Assembly (NCBI RefSeq): GCF_040115645.1
Contig: NC_089550.1
Location: forward strand, 4,774,001-4,838,000
Origin: Euwallacea fornicatus
Taxonomy: Eukaryota > Arthropoda > Insecta > Coleoptera > Curculionidae
DNA: 64,000 nt
Reading direction: 5' to 3'
A model generated the notes under the pieces. That model was not told the DNA's origin. It saw only the letters and a program-made list of their open reading frames with translations, and ran no database searches. Of the stretch, positions 13,574 to 27,300 are shown in pieces. The translations under genes were made by a program, and so were the position numbers. The stretch's first letter is position 1; every line of letters starts with the position of its first letter.

Positions 13574-15327
13574 CAGGGATAAACTTTATGGGTCAGGTTG
13601 TAAGTTAGCATGGAAAATTCGGGATTGGCATTACAGTTTGTTTGTTCCTGTGGGACACAACAAATGGCATTGATGTAGATGGAAAAGATCCATAATTTTA
13701 GCACAAACAGGTTAAAGTATAATAAGGAGAATTTAAAGTTGCCTGGAAACTCATCAAACTCGATTAGAAAGAAAACTGCGAGTCTGTGTTGATTGCACCA
13801 TGTAACGCGATTTAAACTTTAAATTAATAGCTCACCTTAAGTCTGTGATTTATGCAGCTTTGCAAACTTTAAAACAAGCAAAAATGCAAAAAGCCGCCCT
13901 ATCTAATTATTAGGTATAACAAATTAAAATCGCTCAGTTAAGTTTACAGAGTATTAGTTCAAGCAGTCAAACCTTGGGTTGGGTAGTAAAACTTTTGAAT
14001 TCTAACAACTTTCAAATTGAATTATTTTCTTTGCTGAGATTTTACTGTTAACCAACGTCCCAATGCGGACTTGTGAAGAACTAGGGAAATAATTTGTATG
14101 CAAATAATTCGATATATTCTAGGGATTTATGAAACAATTCTACTCTTTGTGTGTTTTATGTCAGTTTCATGTGCTTTGGGGATAAAATGCGAGCTTGTTT
14201 TTGTTTTTGGGGGTTTGTTTGTTAGTCACAGTTGTGATTTGAGATTGACAAAACCATTTTTCTGATTAGCTAGGGCCTGGGTGTTTTATTTACTCAGATA
14301 GATATTGAGTTTATAGAATGTTTGCTCGCCTGAGTGCTTCTTGGGATCGAATCGTTGGGCGGGAGGGGGGGGGGGGGGGGGGTGGATGCTCAGGAGATAT
14401 TCGCAGTTTACTTTAAGATGTATACGTAAACTTTTTGAGACATTTGGCCTAAAAATCTTCAATCTGTTACCAAAAATGTGATGCATTTTAACAATTTTCA
14501 TATTAGATGGGAAGTTTACGTCACGAGCGGGGCAAGCCGGAAAAATTCAGTGCCCTGCACCCTTCTTAATGCGGTTCTAATAGAATACAACAAAAATTCT
14601 AGGTACTCTTCTACGTAGCTTCATGGCCATTCAAAGCAAATTACTTTTATCCGCTAATTTCCAATATTTGGGATTCAAGTAATTGATTACCAATTTGCAG
14701 TTTTTCAGATTTACGGCTATTGTTTAAAAAATGTCAATGAATAGGCTTAAAATTATCACTGCTTGTGAAAAAACGGCCTTTTGTAATATTTTCAACGCTG
14801 GGTATAGATTTCCCCCATTTCCTAGAACGTGCGTTTATTTAATTATAACTTTGATCAATTTTGGGATAATATTATAATAGAGGAAGTCTAAAATTTTACC
14901 TTAGCAAACTTACGTTACTCTGTGGACAATAATGTGGTTTTAAAGCCTTTATCACTTTCAGGCTCATTTAGGCCCTGCAAGAATTATAATACCTTAGAGA
15001 GGCGCACAAATTAATGTCGAGAGCGACTCTTAATAACGCCATAAATATCTTGTAAATATTACCTCGGCGCATTTTGGATTAAAACCTATTTTGAATGGCT
15101 CAGAATTCTCTTCCTTGATCAGTGTAAAATCCTTAATAAATTACTTTTTTCCAGGTAAATTCCGCCGTGAGTTCAAATCGGCTTTCTATCAGTGCAATCT
15201 CTTCAACAAATCGGATCGTCGTTTTGCTAGAAACAGCACCTACATCTATCGCTACACGACCAACAATAGACATAGCTGCAAATCCAAAACTGAGATGGTA
15301 CCTTTGTCTGCAGTCAAGCAGCCCTAA
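2132..15327 (+). CDS. Orexin/allatotropin-type neuropeptide GPCR, 3' part (gene span, 5 exons)
   Basis: Rhodopsin-class G-protein coupled receptor of the plasma membrane, expected to bind a neuropeptide and signal through a G protein. The exons are 2132-2279, 9074-9286, 9339-9498, 10744-10850 and 15155-15327. Together they give 801 bases, 266 codons plus a stop, with every junction in phase. What is seen: the TM3 end with an IDRWYA version of the DRY motif, TM4, an extracellular loop with a cysteine (TQC) for the conserved disulphide, TM5, a third inner loop ending [10 protein letters not shown]6 with FALCLTP, and TM7 with [20 protein letters not shown]. The IDRWYA, RRKxAKML and HWLxYANSAxNP signatures are those of the orexin/allatotropin receptor group, which also includes insect trissin receptors. 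I cannot tell which insect member this is. The 5' exons are outside the window. Confidence 0.88.
2280..5287. other. Non-coding: first part of GPCR intron
   Basis: Intron of the GPCR gene on the plus strand. It is also downstream of the distal (end B) terminal exon of the minus-strand Sidestep-like gene. Apart from a candidate minus-strand poly(A) signal at 5111-5116, I see no coding exon, no inverted-repeat element and no RNA gene. The open frame at 4293-4613 has no family motif and looks like chance. Confidence 0.5.
5111..5116 (-). promoter_or_regulatory. Candidate poly(A) signal for Sidestep end B
   Basis: The plus strand reads TTTATT, which is AATAAA on the minus strand. It lies about 170 bases beyond the stop codon of the end-B terminal exon, a normal 3'UTR distance. 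The motif is common by chance in AT-rich DNA, so it only mildly supports a real transcript end here. Confidence 0.35.
5288..5445 (-). CDS. Sidestep-like gene, alternative terminal exon B (short cytoplasmic tail)
   Basis: On the minus strand an acceptor (TTATTGCAG) opens this exon with two bases completing a codon (phase 1). It runs through 52 codons to a TAA at 5290-5288. The peptide begins [15 protein letters not shown], has an acidic serine/proline stretch ([13 protein letters not shown]) and ends ITVIDNY. The phase matches the donor of the TM exon at 7103-7252 exactly. It would be a tail of about 50 residues with no similarity to tail A. I do not recognise the sequence, and no CTLPR or GYCTLRNG motif is present. 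Expression data would decide whether it belongs to the Sidestep-like gene. Confidence 0.6.
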
Positions 15328-18300
15328 GGCGAAAATGTTTAATGCACTAATGGATAATATTATCCTTCAATTGGTTAACGCTCAACTGTGTTTATTATCG
15401 AGGTGTCGTAATAGTTCCTTGTAATTTTAATACTCTTGAGTGCAATCATGTAATTTTACTCTTGTAAGTAAGCATATTGCAATGTAACGTTTTTACTTTA
15501 ACGTCTTTTTGTATTTTTATATTTAGTATTGGGCTTATTAGTTTCCTAATTACAGATAGAAACACGCTTTTCCCGTGGGCACTAATCTCTCTTCTGTTTG
15601 TTTGTCAATTTGGCGCATTAATTTTGAATAATAAATGTTCTTGTAAATAAAACTTCACTGTGAATAATAAACGTCTAAGTAAATGTTGGGAATAAATCAT
15701 TTATGCGTTTAATATTTGAACTACGGAACTCCTTTTGGGTACCAATATGTGGCAGGAAATTAGAGAAAATCCGCACGTTTTGCCTAACTCTCTACACTGG
15801 GGTACAGTTGAGAACTGTTTAGCGCTAATAAGTTTGTCTAATCTCTTACGAGTTTGGAAGTTTCGTAGTAAGCGTGCTTTAAGCTCGAAAATGTGCATTA
15901 AAACTTTGTTAAGACATCATATTGGGAAAAAATCGGGTAGTTACAGAAAAGTAGTAAAGTGATTATAATTAATCAGAAAATTTTGAAGTAATGCGGTCGC
16001 ATTGAAAACGGTCAAACTAAGACATGTTAGGCAAAATTGTAATCGGATAAATGCCATTTTGTGGAAAATACTTATCATTTACTAATGCATTTTGGCGAAA
16101 AAATCTCACACGAAGGCTCAGAAGCGAATTTTAAAATTTTTCATTCAGATGGTTATTAACAAGAATAAAAACGTTAATTACATGTTTTTGAGAATAAAAT
16201 CGTTAGTGAAAAAACAAGAAATGCTAGGGCTTGATGCAACTTAATTTTTTTGCGAAAGAACGCAAGGATATTAGTTTGAAGATTCAGATATGGATAGATG
16301 GGACTCCCTTCCTGAAACCCGTTTGTCCAGCATGGATTTTATCAATGCCGATTTAAAATCAAAAGTGATTTTTGCATTGACTGTATTTGAAATTGCAACC
16401 GACCAACTCAGGATTTCTTTTATTAACTGCGCGAAACCATTACACATTCCACTCTTACAGAAAATGAGTCTTGAACCAAACGCAGAAATTGCTCAGTTTC
16501 CTTGGACATGGTTTATTTACCACTCGCTTCTCAGATGGAGAGTTGACGGAATTAAGAACGTACGGTGGTTACATGAGATATAAGGAGGAGGAAAGAAACA
16601 CAAAAATTAATTGTACATTTATATTTTAAATTTCTGAAATATTTTTAAGAATCTTAATAAAACAACAGAGATACACTTTGTACATAAATTAGTTACAAAA
16701 AAATATTCGGGCGTGTAAACACTTTCGAGGGTCGTATTTACAAGGCAGAGAATATTCTTGTCATTCACAATAATGTACAACCATATTTACACTTTCTTGG
16801 TATAGTTGACTGCAACCAAAAGTTAATAAAAGAACTGAATGGAATTTTGAAAGTTTTATGTTCGAAAATGCATGAGGGTCGTTACGTTTTTGAACGGAAA
16901 ATAAATTTGAGTTTTGTTATCATAATATGTATAAGTATACGTCGTTATAAATTCTCAATATTCAATGATTTCTTTAATATTATCACATTTACTTTAATTA
17001 TTTTAGCTAATAAAGTACAAATTTTATTTACAGATTTATTTACATTGCCTATTTATAAATGTCCTATATAAATATTGAAACAGTTCATTTCTTAATTTTA
17101 ACATTATCGATTTCAGCTTAGTGATCAAAAACCCACATCACACTCAAACTTCTTTATTTAGTATATTTATTAGAGAATTTGAAAAACTGCTAAATATAGA
17201 TATAGGTACTATATCAGGAAAACTATATTTTCAACGATAAAAGAAATCTTTATTATGCCAGTAATTAGAATATTTAATTCATTTTTGTGGAGTACACGAA
17301 CGATATGTCAATATATTAAAAACAGGCGTTTCTTTCAGAAAACGGTTTTCACATTGCCACAACACATCAACAATAAGTATCTTGGACTATAAAATAACGA
17401 TTATTTTCAACAAAAATATTCATTTAATATAAAATTTAAGTTAAATCATGACCTGCTTTTGAGCTCCCCCTTTTGCCTACGTTGGCAGTGAAGAATGGCA
17501 AATATTGCAATACTTCTAGCTAGTATCAAGCAATTTCTATTTGTATTGCATTTATGCTTATTTAAAATTTAACTTGCATAATAGGAATTTAACCGTATTA
17601 TCCAAGAACAGTCCAGACACATTCATACATAATAAAAGTTTAGACCCTGTATTAAGGTAGGTTTTTTACTCTAGAAGAGGATAGAAATAATGTTTCTTTG
17701 CCTGTAAGAACTTTAGTCATAATAATGATTTGGTCCAGGATCCATATTTTTAACATAATGGCCATATTTGAGTCTATTTTTGTGATATTGCAAAGGTCGA
17801 TTGTTATGTGAGAACATGGGTTAATGTCTCTGTGACTGCGGGAAGTTTGATTTCTTCGCAGATATATTTTGATTGTGTAGACTGCTTGAAGAAACTTTAT
17901 AATATCCAGACAAGTTTTTTTTTTATCGACGAAGTGAACGTACGTGCGCGGCCTGCGACGGGATGAAACCTGCCGTCAACTGTTAACAACAAGAACCAAA
18001 TAGAAATGCTTCTTGGCTTTGAAGCCAAGACAAATTCAATTTATTCACTATTTAGACGCTTCTAACCTGACTTAGCTTAAACCAACATTAATCAAATAAA
18101 ACTCAAAATAATACCGAAGCAGGATAGGAACAATCTTTTCATTCAGGCTTATTCGAACATGCGGGCGCTCATAACACACCGTTTGCGAAGTAATTTTCGA
18201 AATAATTTCCAAACAAAAAATGTACCCACTAAAATAATCAAAAGGGATAGTTCAAATCACTAAGACAATCAAAATACCTCGGCAGCACCTCCGATAACTT

Positions 18301-21300
18301 ATTCCAATATCGCGCTTCAAAAAGACACCACCCCAATAAAAACACTCATAATCTTGCTTGAAAAGTATCACTTTCTCTTAAAACTATAAATACAATTAGT
18401 TCAATAGTCGGCTCACTTAAACTAAATCTCCGTCCAACTCTATTTATAACTCAGTCATTTGTCAAACGGTGCTTTCCCTTTTGTTGGCCATAAGCGGAGT
18501 CTCTGGAGAGGGTTCCTCTTCAGTTGCTATTGACAATGGTTGAAGAGCTATAGGTGGTTCCCTATCGAAAAGAAATATTTTCAAAACAATCAATTAGGGG
18601 CTAGTTGTTGCAACGTGCGCCCTCTATACTTTGGGAGCCACATTCGACTAGATCGATCACTTTGTGAGGGCGCTGCGTAATGTAAGCAAACTGAAGTAAG
18701 CGAGTATAAAATCATAACCAACGACACTTATATCTTTGTTCAATGAGAATAGTGCTCGCTTTCTTATGTTTGCATTTTGTCCAGCAGATGTCGCACTTGG
18801 TTTTGTACAGAAACCTGTATTGGTATTGAACCTTGTCTGTGCAGGCAATAGGAGGTGCCACAATTGACCAGACATCGGTTTTTAAGAGTCTGCATTGCGC
18901 CTACACATTTCCTGCTAATTTCACCTGGTTTGGGTGGATCTCAGTCTTTGTTGCGCAATCGGTCCTCCCCGATACTGCACCGGGTACATCCCTGGAGGCA
19001 AATGACTGACAGGGCCGTATTGCCACTGTTGGGGAGGTTGCCGCGGCAGGGTGCACGTCGTGCTGTAGGGGATCATTTGAGCAGGACCAGGAATCTACAG
19101 GACATAAAAAAATTGGATCATTCCCACGAGTAGTTTTCGGAAATAAAATGTGACTTCAATAAATTTTCCGGGCAAACATAAAAGTCTGGAAGCCTATATC
19201 TTAAAGAGCGTGACAGTCCCCTTATAAGTTAAGACCACTCGTCATCCTGCTCTAATAAGGCCTGTTGCTCGACGTACGTTTTATATATGGCTACTGGAGT
19301 TTTATTTAGGAATTTATTTTTTGGAAAATACGGTTGTTCCAGCAGCGATGCTGAATTAAAGATGACGCATTATTTAGGATGAGACTGCGACACGTATTAG
19401 GGCATCTGGAGTCGAGTCAGAAAGGAAATATCTGGATCAAGGTTCGAGTATATTATTATACGAATAATATTGAATCCAAGAAAGCATATTTGGTCACGTA
19501 TTGGAAGATCCGAAAACCGAGGCCAATTGGCCATTTTATCCACGAATAAAAGGGCATTTGTTATGTAGGTTTTAACTTGGATTTGATGCTTCGTCATTTT
19601 TGTGCTTAATGGAAAAGCTGGATGTTATTTTATAAATATTGCCCGTTTGTGCACTTACTAAATGCATATCGTTATTGAATTGGACTTTAACATGTTGCAA
19701 GTGGGAGATGCTGGGATGGATGGAAGAAAAGGTAGGATTTTAATGCTATCCATCTCGTTAGCCGGGAAATTTTATTAAATTCCTGAAAAGAATGTTCAGA
19801 GACGCAATTTTAGAACTTTATCCTTACCATTTTCGTTTGCGCATTTAACTCATGCATGGGCATTCCATTCCTTAAAGTGCAGTATCCCATGTAACCAGAA
19901 TTGCCGGCTTGATGCAACAAGCTTCTACTGGGTGAGGTCTCGATTGTGGATACATGCTGCTTTCTCCTGGAATAATCCGAGCTCTCGTCTACGTCTATTG
20001 GTTGCGGTATTATATCCGGATTCTTTTCGTCACTGTCGCATTCTCCTGCACTGGAGTCATGTTTGGAAATTGGACTTCCACCTAAAAGAGAGTTAATTTC
20101 TCTCTAAAAGATCATTTTCAGTAGAATATAATTGAATTGGAAAGAGACAAGTACCGTCCGTCATGATTCTATATGATGCTGCCATTTTTTATTTTCGCTT
20201 TGAGCGCTTCGGGGCCGGTAGATCACGGACTGAGTAGTAATCGAGTATTGATAAGTTTACCTGGAAAGTAGTTCCCATGGAAACAATGAAGTTGGCAAAT
20301 GTGTTGCCTTTATGTTATCGGTTCTATGAACTTATCGTGCCGATAAAGGTGCTTTACAATGAATTTTCAGCACGAACAAATATTATTTAGAACATTTTCT
20401 ATTAGTGAGTTTTGCGATAATCCTAATGCATCTGAGAAACCAGGGCTGCCAATGAGGATTTGAAGCTTATGTAATTTAGTGCAAATTTCAGTTTGGGAGT
20501 GAGGAAATTTTGCACTAAAAATCAAAAACTTTTTGTTTATATTGTAAAAAACCAGTCCCGTGCCAAAAAGAGTCCTAAAGCGGTCCAATGATTTTGCGAA
20601 AACTCTTACTCAATTATACTCTATTTGCTTACACTACGGGTTTAAAAACAGCGGAAGGCATTAAAAAATCATCGTTACTTAACACGACGAACAAACACTT
20701 TATAATTGTACTTGTTAATTTTGTGCTGCATGTTGTTAGGCTGCTCAATCGATACGCAGTCCACATGAGTCCATAAAAAATGCAAGAATACACTAACGAG
20801 TTGATAGTATTTTGTACGTCAAGCTTGTTTTTAACCGTTGGCTAAATCAGCAAAATGGAAATGTTAACCATTTATAAGTCTGTATACTGCAGGAATTTGG
20901 AAGTCTACTTCACGCCTCTAGGGAAGCTAATCTATATGTACATAATGTACAACAGTACAGTATTTAGTCCAAAACGAACGCAAACTCCTCTACTAAAATA
21001 GATGGTGGTAAAATGGAGAAAATGTACTATAAGCCGGAGAACAAATCAAATTCTAGAATTTGATTCTTGTCTCGGAAATTAACTTTCGAGATCTATTACC
21101 ACTATTTCATTACTTCTCAAGTTGTGCAGCTCTTTCCGCTTTGAACAATACCTGCATCTTTCGGTATTTAGAAGGTCCCATTCAGACATCTTTTGCTTGG
21201 GCGTGGTGCATAAAATTGACCTAAAAAGTGTTCTTGACTCTGTGTGCATTAAAATATTTTTCAACTCCCATACCAGTAAGTCGTAAATAACGTGAGAATA

Positions 21301-24300
21301 ACATAACGGAAAATCAATAATTGCAGGCGAGGGTGTATAATAAAGCTCCAAATCGTGCGTAATATTATTACTTAACAGTGCTGCGACATGCTGACGCAAA
21401 CGTTATCTCTGAACATTGTTAGCATTATTTAGTCTTAAATAAGTCTATGGTCATCTGGCTCCAAGAGTTCTTATTCGCTTAATGTCATCAAAGAGACGCA
21501 GAAAAACTATTGTAGAGTACTCGAACGCAAAGCATGTTACTTCGTTGGATGAAATTACTGACCTCGCCTGCAGCTTGGTTGGAAACTTTCGCTTTGCTCC
21601 TAACATACTTAACAAGTTTAACAACTCGTAATCCTCATCGCTCTATAACTATGTTCTACAGTTTGTGCATTATTTTGGAAAGAAAAAAGAAACGGAATTT
21701 ATTGCTATATCTTGAAAACGAGAGAAATATGTGCGAAAAAAAGAACATTTATAAAGGGTTAATGATCTTAGAAATGACTAACTTTGGGGTGATAAAACGA
21801 GGCTTGGCTTCAGGACAATATGGCCCTGTAAATTTTCGGTGAATTCGTCTATCTAGGCAGAGGTCATCAACGCATTAACGCAATTATGAACTTTCTTTAA
21901 ATTCCTAATCTTCCACACAGCCATGCTGACAAACTCAGACACAAGCTCGGTCTGCAGGCAACGTCAATTCAATACGATTGGATTTTACGTAAACTTAGAA
22001 CTTCCCCCTAAGTTAAACACAAAGTCTCCAACTCCTGTAAGTTTAACTGTCGCCCTCGAACTGGCCCGCAAGTGGTGTTTTCTTGTTATGGGTCAGTTAT
22101 TATCGACAAGGGCCGGCACTTAGTGCGAAACCCAGAGTTCGTGTTCTAACTTATTGTTTTCGAATTATCAAAGCTGTCCCTTTCAGTGGTAGTTTGAATT
22201 TGAGTTCACGCTGCCAAAACTCTCAAAGAAGGGAAAAAGGACCTCAATACGGCTAATTAAGCAAATCCCTCTCTTGAGGAGTCGCTGGAGATTTTGCATG
22301 GCTAAGTAATTCGCCAGAAAACCAGTTCATGAGCAAGATAGTTATGTTAATAAGCTGAAGGAATTATTTTATCTTTACATTTGGCACTAAACCTTTTCCT
22401 GAAGTTAAAGCTTCGATAATGCGCGCAATCTTTGAGCTTTAATTTTATGTCGCTCTCTAATATAGAACATTTAGCTTACTTACCCGAGTTTTTGTAAGTG
22501 TTCTTCTACACGGAAACATGCCTTAACTATGCAAAAAACATTCCGTAAACATTCGTTTCTTTGATGGGGTAGTAAATATTTATGAGCTGTAGCGTTTGAA
22601 ATGAGGATTTTTTCATAATTCCAGGCCCAACCAAAAAGAATTCTTAACTTCAGGGCTTACATGAATATTTGATCGGTGCCTGCTGGTAAATATTTGCGTC
22701 TTTTCCACACGGCCGCAGGCAATAAATATCGCACCAGTAAACTTTACTAAAAGCTCCAAAAAGTCCTACCTCCTTTATCGCTCAGGGTGGCCCCGCTTCC
22801 GCTCCCCCGGTGCTCCAAACTGCTACCGGTAACCGTCGCATTCTTGTGTCTTTGCTGTTGTTTCCTGCGATGGTCGCCCCCTTGGGTACACTGCAGCCTA
22901 AGCACCAGAATTACGACCAGGAACACTATGAGAAGGGCGGAAACAACCCCGATTATGATGCTCATTAGTGGGGTGAAGCGAAAGGGAGACCGATGAGAGT
23001 CTGGAAACAAAAATAATTATTGTAATACGTTTTTGGGGGCAGATGGGAAAAGAATCATTTATGTTTTAGTTAGGATGGGTCTTGGTGATTTTTAATATTA
23101 GAGGGAGTCAATAAAGACAGCAAGACCACTGGTGCTGATTACATTTTCTTTTCGTAAAAAGATTTTCCAGGTTCTTTAGTGGGTGTTTTGATCTTTTCGG
23201 ACCCATCTTAACGTCGAAGTTGCTGGGCCAAAATGTATGGACTTTAAAATAGAAGTTGCAACGATTTCCAGCGCTGCTCTCTTCGCCGTGACTATATTTG
23301 AATATTGACTCAATACTCCATTTTCTTAATTCCGCTATCTTACACAAACACAAACAGCAACCCGCTATTTGATTTGGTTGCTCCTACGATATCATAGCTG
23401 CTCCAAAAGGCAGCGAGTTCCGTTAATTCTGGGTCCACTTCCTTAAATCCGCCATAGAGGATTAACAGACAATATGAGGAGTTCGTGTTTTGTCTGAATT
23501 TCCAAGTTTTAACCCGATATCGCGTTAAATTTGCTTCAAAATACATTGATATTTAGACGGTGTGGTCTATGGTGACCGGCAAGATCACCTGATTTGACAC
23601 CGCTTGGTTTCTTGTTTTTTTTTGCCATTCAAAATCGATTAATATGGATTAGAAATTACTTTAAGATATTTTATCTTCAATCGTGACATTTAGTTGAGTT
23701 AGACGTGAGTGCGGATTCTTCGCGGTTCGCGAAAATTCCTCGGCGTAATGGATTTTAGATGAAAAACACCTAATTGTACTCTTGAATTATTACCCCTCAA
23801 TTGCATGAAATCCAGCCAATTTGTTCTCACTCCAACACAGGAACATCTGAGAGCAGGACGGGCTGCTGAATAATGCAAGAAACAGAGTATTGTTTATCAC
23901 TGTCGTATTTTCGAATCTCGCCACTGTCCTGCAGACAAATTCTAACGCGCGCTTTGGGAATTTCAGATGAGCCCTAAACTGAATGGATCGCTTGGAAGTT
24001 TTAAATTTTTAATGATGATTTATGTCACGCTCCGCTATATCGGAGACATATTCGAATATGTTTTGCTGCTGTTGATGACGTTCCTGCATGCTCAATTTAA
24101 ACCGAGAGATGCGAATTCGTTAACTGCGAGACGTCCGAGGCATATGCAAGCGCCACTGAGATACTGGACGCTATTCTAAATGGTAAATAATTAAGAGATT
24201 AGTAGTGTTAAAACCATTATAATTATATGCGGGATATTTATGAGTGTAGTGCTTTTTAGAGCGAAGCTGCATGCGTGCCACATATTGTGGTGGCGGTAAC

Positions 24301-27300
24301 TTGAAATCCTCTTTAAAGCTGGCTGTTTATGTTTTAAAATATTTTATTTAAACCTATTCGTTTTAGCATCCATTTAGAATTCCTAAAGCGTGGCGCTGAA
24401 TTTGTTCACTGGACACCGTCTCGATTTTAAAATGTACATAACGCTCGGAAACAACGCTACCGTACTCCATTATTCATTAGTTGATTTTTCTCGGTGTAAA
24501 ATTTACATATTTGTTATTCTTCTTTTTATGAACCTTAATGGTTCGGATGTTTGCAGTGCATATTTCATAATTTGTTTGTTGAAAGCAAACAACTTCGGTG
24601 GTTTTATTTATTTCGGCTCAGGTTCATATATGTGTCTATTAACAACTCACAAAGTGTGTGATAACCCCTGGATCGCGGTGTCGATGCCACAGAGTTTGTC
24701 AACAAAATGAGAAAAGCGCACGACATAACCCACAGCAATAATCTACAGGGTGTCGCAGAAACAATGGTAGAATTTTTTTTGCTAAAGTCAAACGGTTTTC
24801 GAACCAGGGTTTCGGTACAATTCGTCGGGGATCGAGAGAGGACGGGACAATCCAGTAGTAGTGCGTAAAAATGCTTAACAATCTGCTGTACGGCATTGAA
24901 ACGAGCCTCTTTGGTACGTTCAAACTTTCCACAACACAATATTTTTATTTTATTTTCCTCATTAATTTCGATCGTTTATACACAAATCTCTTTAGTTCTA
25001 TTTTCCTTTGAACAGATTAACACACGCGACAGAACAAAGCTTTTGACATAAGCCGCAAATATTGCGCAAATATTTAGTATGCCGTAAATCCGTAGTGAGA
25101 AAATAAAATATATGGAAATGTACGTAAAATATATGTTTCTGTAGCGAGAAAATTCTGCATTTTGGCGGGACAATGTGGACCAAGGAAGTGGGATGGCTGA
25201 TGGAAAAACTAAAAATTGTTCACTCTATTGTTGGTTAAATGCGCAGCTGTTGAACCTAAGAAAGCTCTCAAAAGTACCGTTTTAACCCTCTTTTGATACC
25301 CGGCAATTTGAAATTTCCAGACCTTCGTGTATTCAATTGATCTGTAGAGCAATATTCGTGCAAGAATATGGCAGTAATTTTAGGAGGATTCTGTATCAAT
25401 TTTATTTTTCACTCTAAGTGTAGGTTAAAGTGTTTTCGTCAGGGTAAGGAACAACTTTAGTATGATTGTTTTGATAATAACCCTGCTCGAGTTGGAAAAT
25501 AAATTTATTAACACACCTGATGCCTACATCACCTTATTATTAAATAGTCATAACTCTGATTTAACCGTGCGCTTCAAGACTCTTTAAGGAACTGAGTCGG
25601 GATTGAACAATGAGGCAGTATCGGATTTACAAAACATTATCCTGCACGTCTGAAAATCTTTACGGTACTCCTATGTTTTTTATTGGTACTACCAGTCCAG
25701 CACACAATGTTCTGCTTCAGTCTTTTATTGTTGGGCTTTTTTGGGATAATCAACAATAGAGAGCCTAAAGGTGGAACATATTCGTTATTGTTATTGAGCT
25801 TTTAATCACATATTAGGGACATCAATAATCTCTGTGGCGTGGCCGATTGTGCAATTGATACATTTACCTACTCATGCTCAATTTTATTTTTGCATAAAAT
25901 TGAAATGGAAAATAACAAATTCGTAACTTTTCCTGACTCCACAATATCATTTTTCACCGCCAGATCTTCAGCAGTTTTTGGGATGAACTCGATACTTCCG
26001 GGTCTTTTTACTGATGCTTTATAGTACATACATGGTGAGGCAGCAAAACTTCATATAGTGCAAATTTCTATACATTTTTTACTGAATAGGCGATTTATCT
26101 TTTGCGAGGAATGGTTTAAGCTCGGAATTTTTAGTGTTTACGCACAAGTAGATGCAATGAATATGAAACAAGTAATAAAATTACAAGGAAATTTGCAAGC
26201 AAATTTCATGCAAATTTCCATTATATAACCAAATTGCTTACAAATTTTCATTTTGTTATTTTATTGCTTACTTCATATTCATTGTGCTTACTTCTGTGTA
26301 AACATAAGTAGTATCTTTAGTTGATTGAAATTTGTGTAGTTTCGTATAAAGAGCGTTCCAAGGAACTGAGCATAGTGCTTCTCAAATGATGGCTCTATTA
26401 CGAAAAATAGCCGTAATAAAAAGTGTACTAATGGTAGCACAATTTCTAAAATGGTGTTGAAATGAAATTGCATTGCTGGCGCAAACTGCAGGAGGCAAAA
26501 CTGTACTAAAGTTAGTACAATTCTAAGGAAGCTTGTAAAAACTAATAACTCGTTTGAGAATTATTGATCAATCCATTTTTGTGGCGAAATTGAAAAAAAT
26601 AGTCTGACAACACCGAAATTGGTTGCACATACCTCTTTCGGCAGTAAGCTGCTTTTCAGGCATCCTTAAGGTTGTTGTTGACAAAATTATGGGCTCGCTC
26701 CTTCCCTTCGCATTATAGGAGTAAATAAACGCCTGATACTGTGCTCCTGGATCCAGATTCTTCAGGGTAAACTTCGGAACAGGTGAAGACATGTTTTTAA
26801 TGTCTTGACCATTAAAATCCATCAACTAAATCAAGAGAAAGAATATTAATGAAGAGCAAATATTGAAGTGTTTTTAATTTAAAACTTTAACGCCCAAAGA
26901 AATGCCGACTTGGTAATGGAAATACTACAAATTAGGTGGAAGAATATCGAGTACGGCTCATGAAAATTTCGATTTTTATGTGTGGTGAAAAGGGTCCGTG
27001 TGTAAGTGCAAAAGACAAGTAAATGATTTTTGTAGGGTTCTATTCGCTTTTCCAGAAAGAAGAAAGTTCACGCTTTCCAAGAAAAACGAGATAACAAAAG
27101 AAAAAAGCGTTTTACCAAAAAAACCTCTTCGATTATTCCCAAAATACCTTGCAACGGCAATAAAGACGCCGAAGAAAATTCCTCGACTTTAAAACAAATT
27201 ACTACGGAAAGTTTGTCAACGCAGCCTTTATTCCCGAATGACAATTTAAAACTCCTTGTTAAAACTTCGGTCCCTTCGGTAATTTAAATTACGTTTGACT

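Larger units (their letters stand above)
12998..15154. other. Non-coding GPCR intron with simple repeats
   Basis: Contains an (AT)n/(GT)n microsatellite block and an 18-base G run, listed separately. No exon was recognised up to the acceptor TTTTTTCCAG at 15154. The open frame over the microsatellite is a repeat artefact. Confidence 0.5.
23001..26632. other. Non-coding between TM exon A and FN3 exon
   Basis: Intron of the Sidestep-like gene. It carries a small transposase relic at 23.58 kb, a foldback at 26.1-26.3 kb (both listed separately) and a lone CTACAGGGTGTCGC element end near 24744. The overlapping minus-strand frames at 24.6-24.9 kb run through that end and show no clear family motif. 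Confidence 0.45.

Noticed and set aside
13425..13673. 82-codon plus-strand frame rich in YIYIYI
   Set aside because: It is a translation of the AT microsatellite, not a gene.
14286..14501. Minus-strand frame with a proline run
   Set aside because: The prolines come from the 18-base G run; no other protein feature.
24604..24939. 111-codon minus-strand frame near a lone CAGGGTGTCGC end
   Set aside because: No recognisable transposase or cellular motif; the frame overlaps another long frame and looks accidental.
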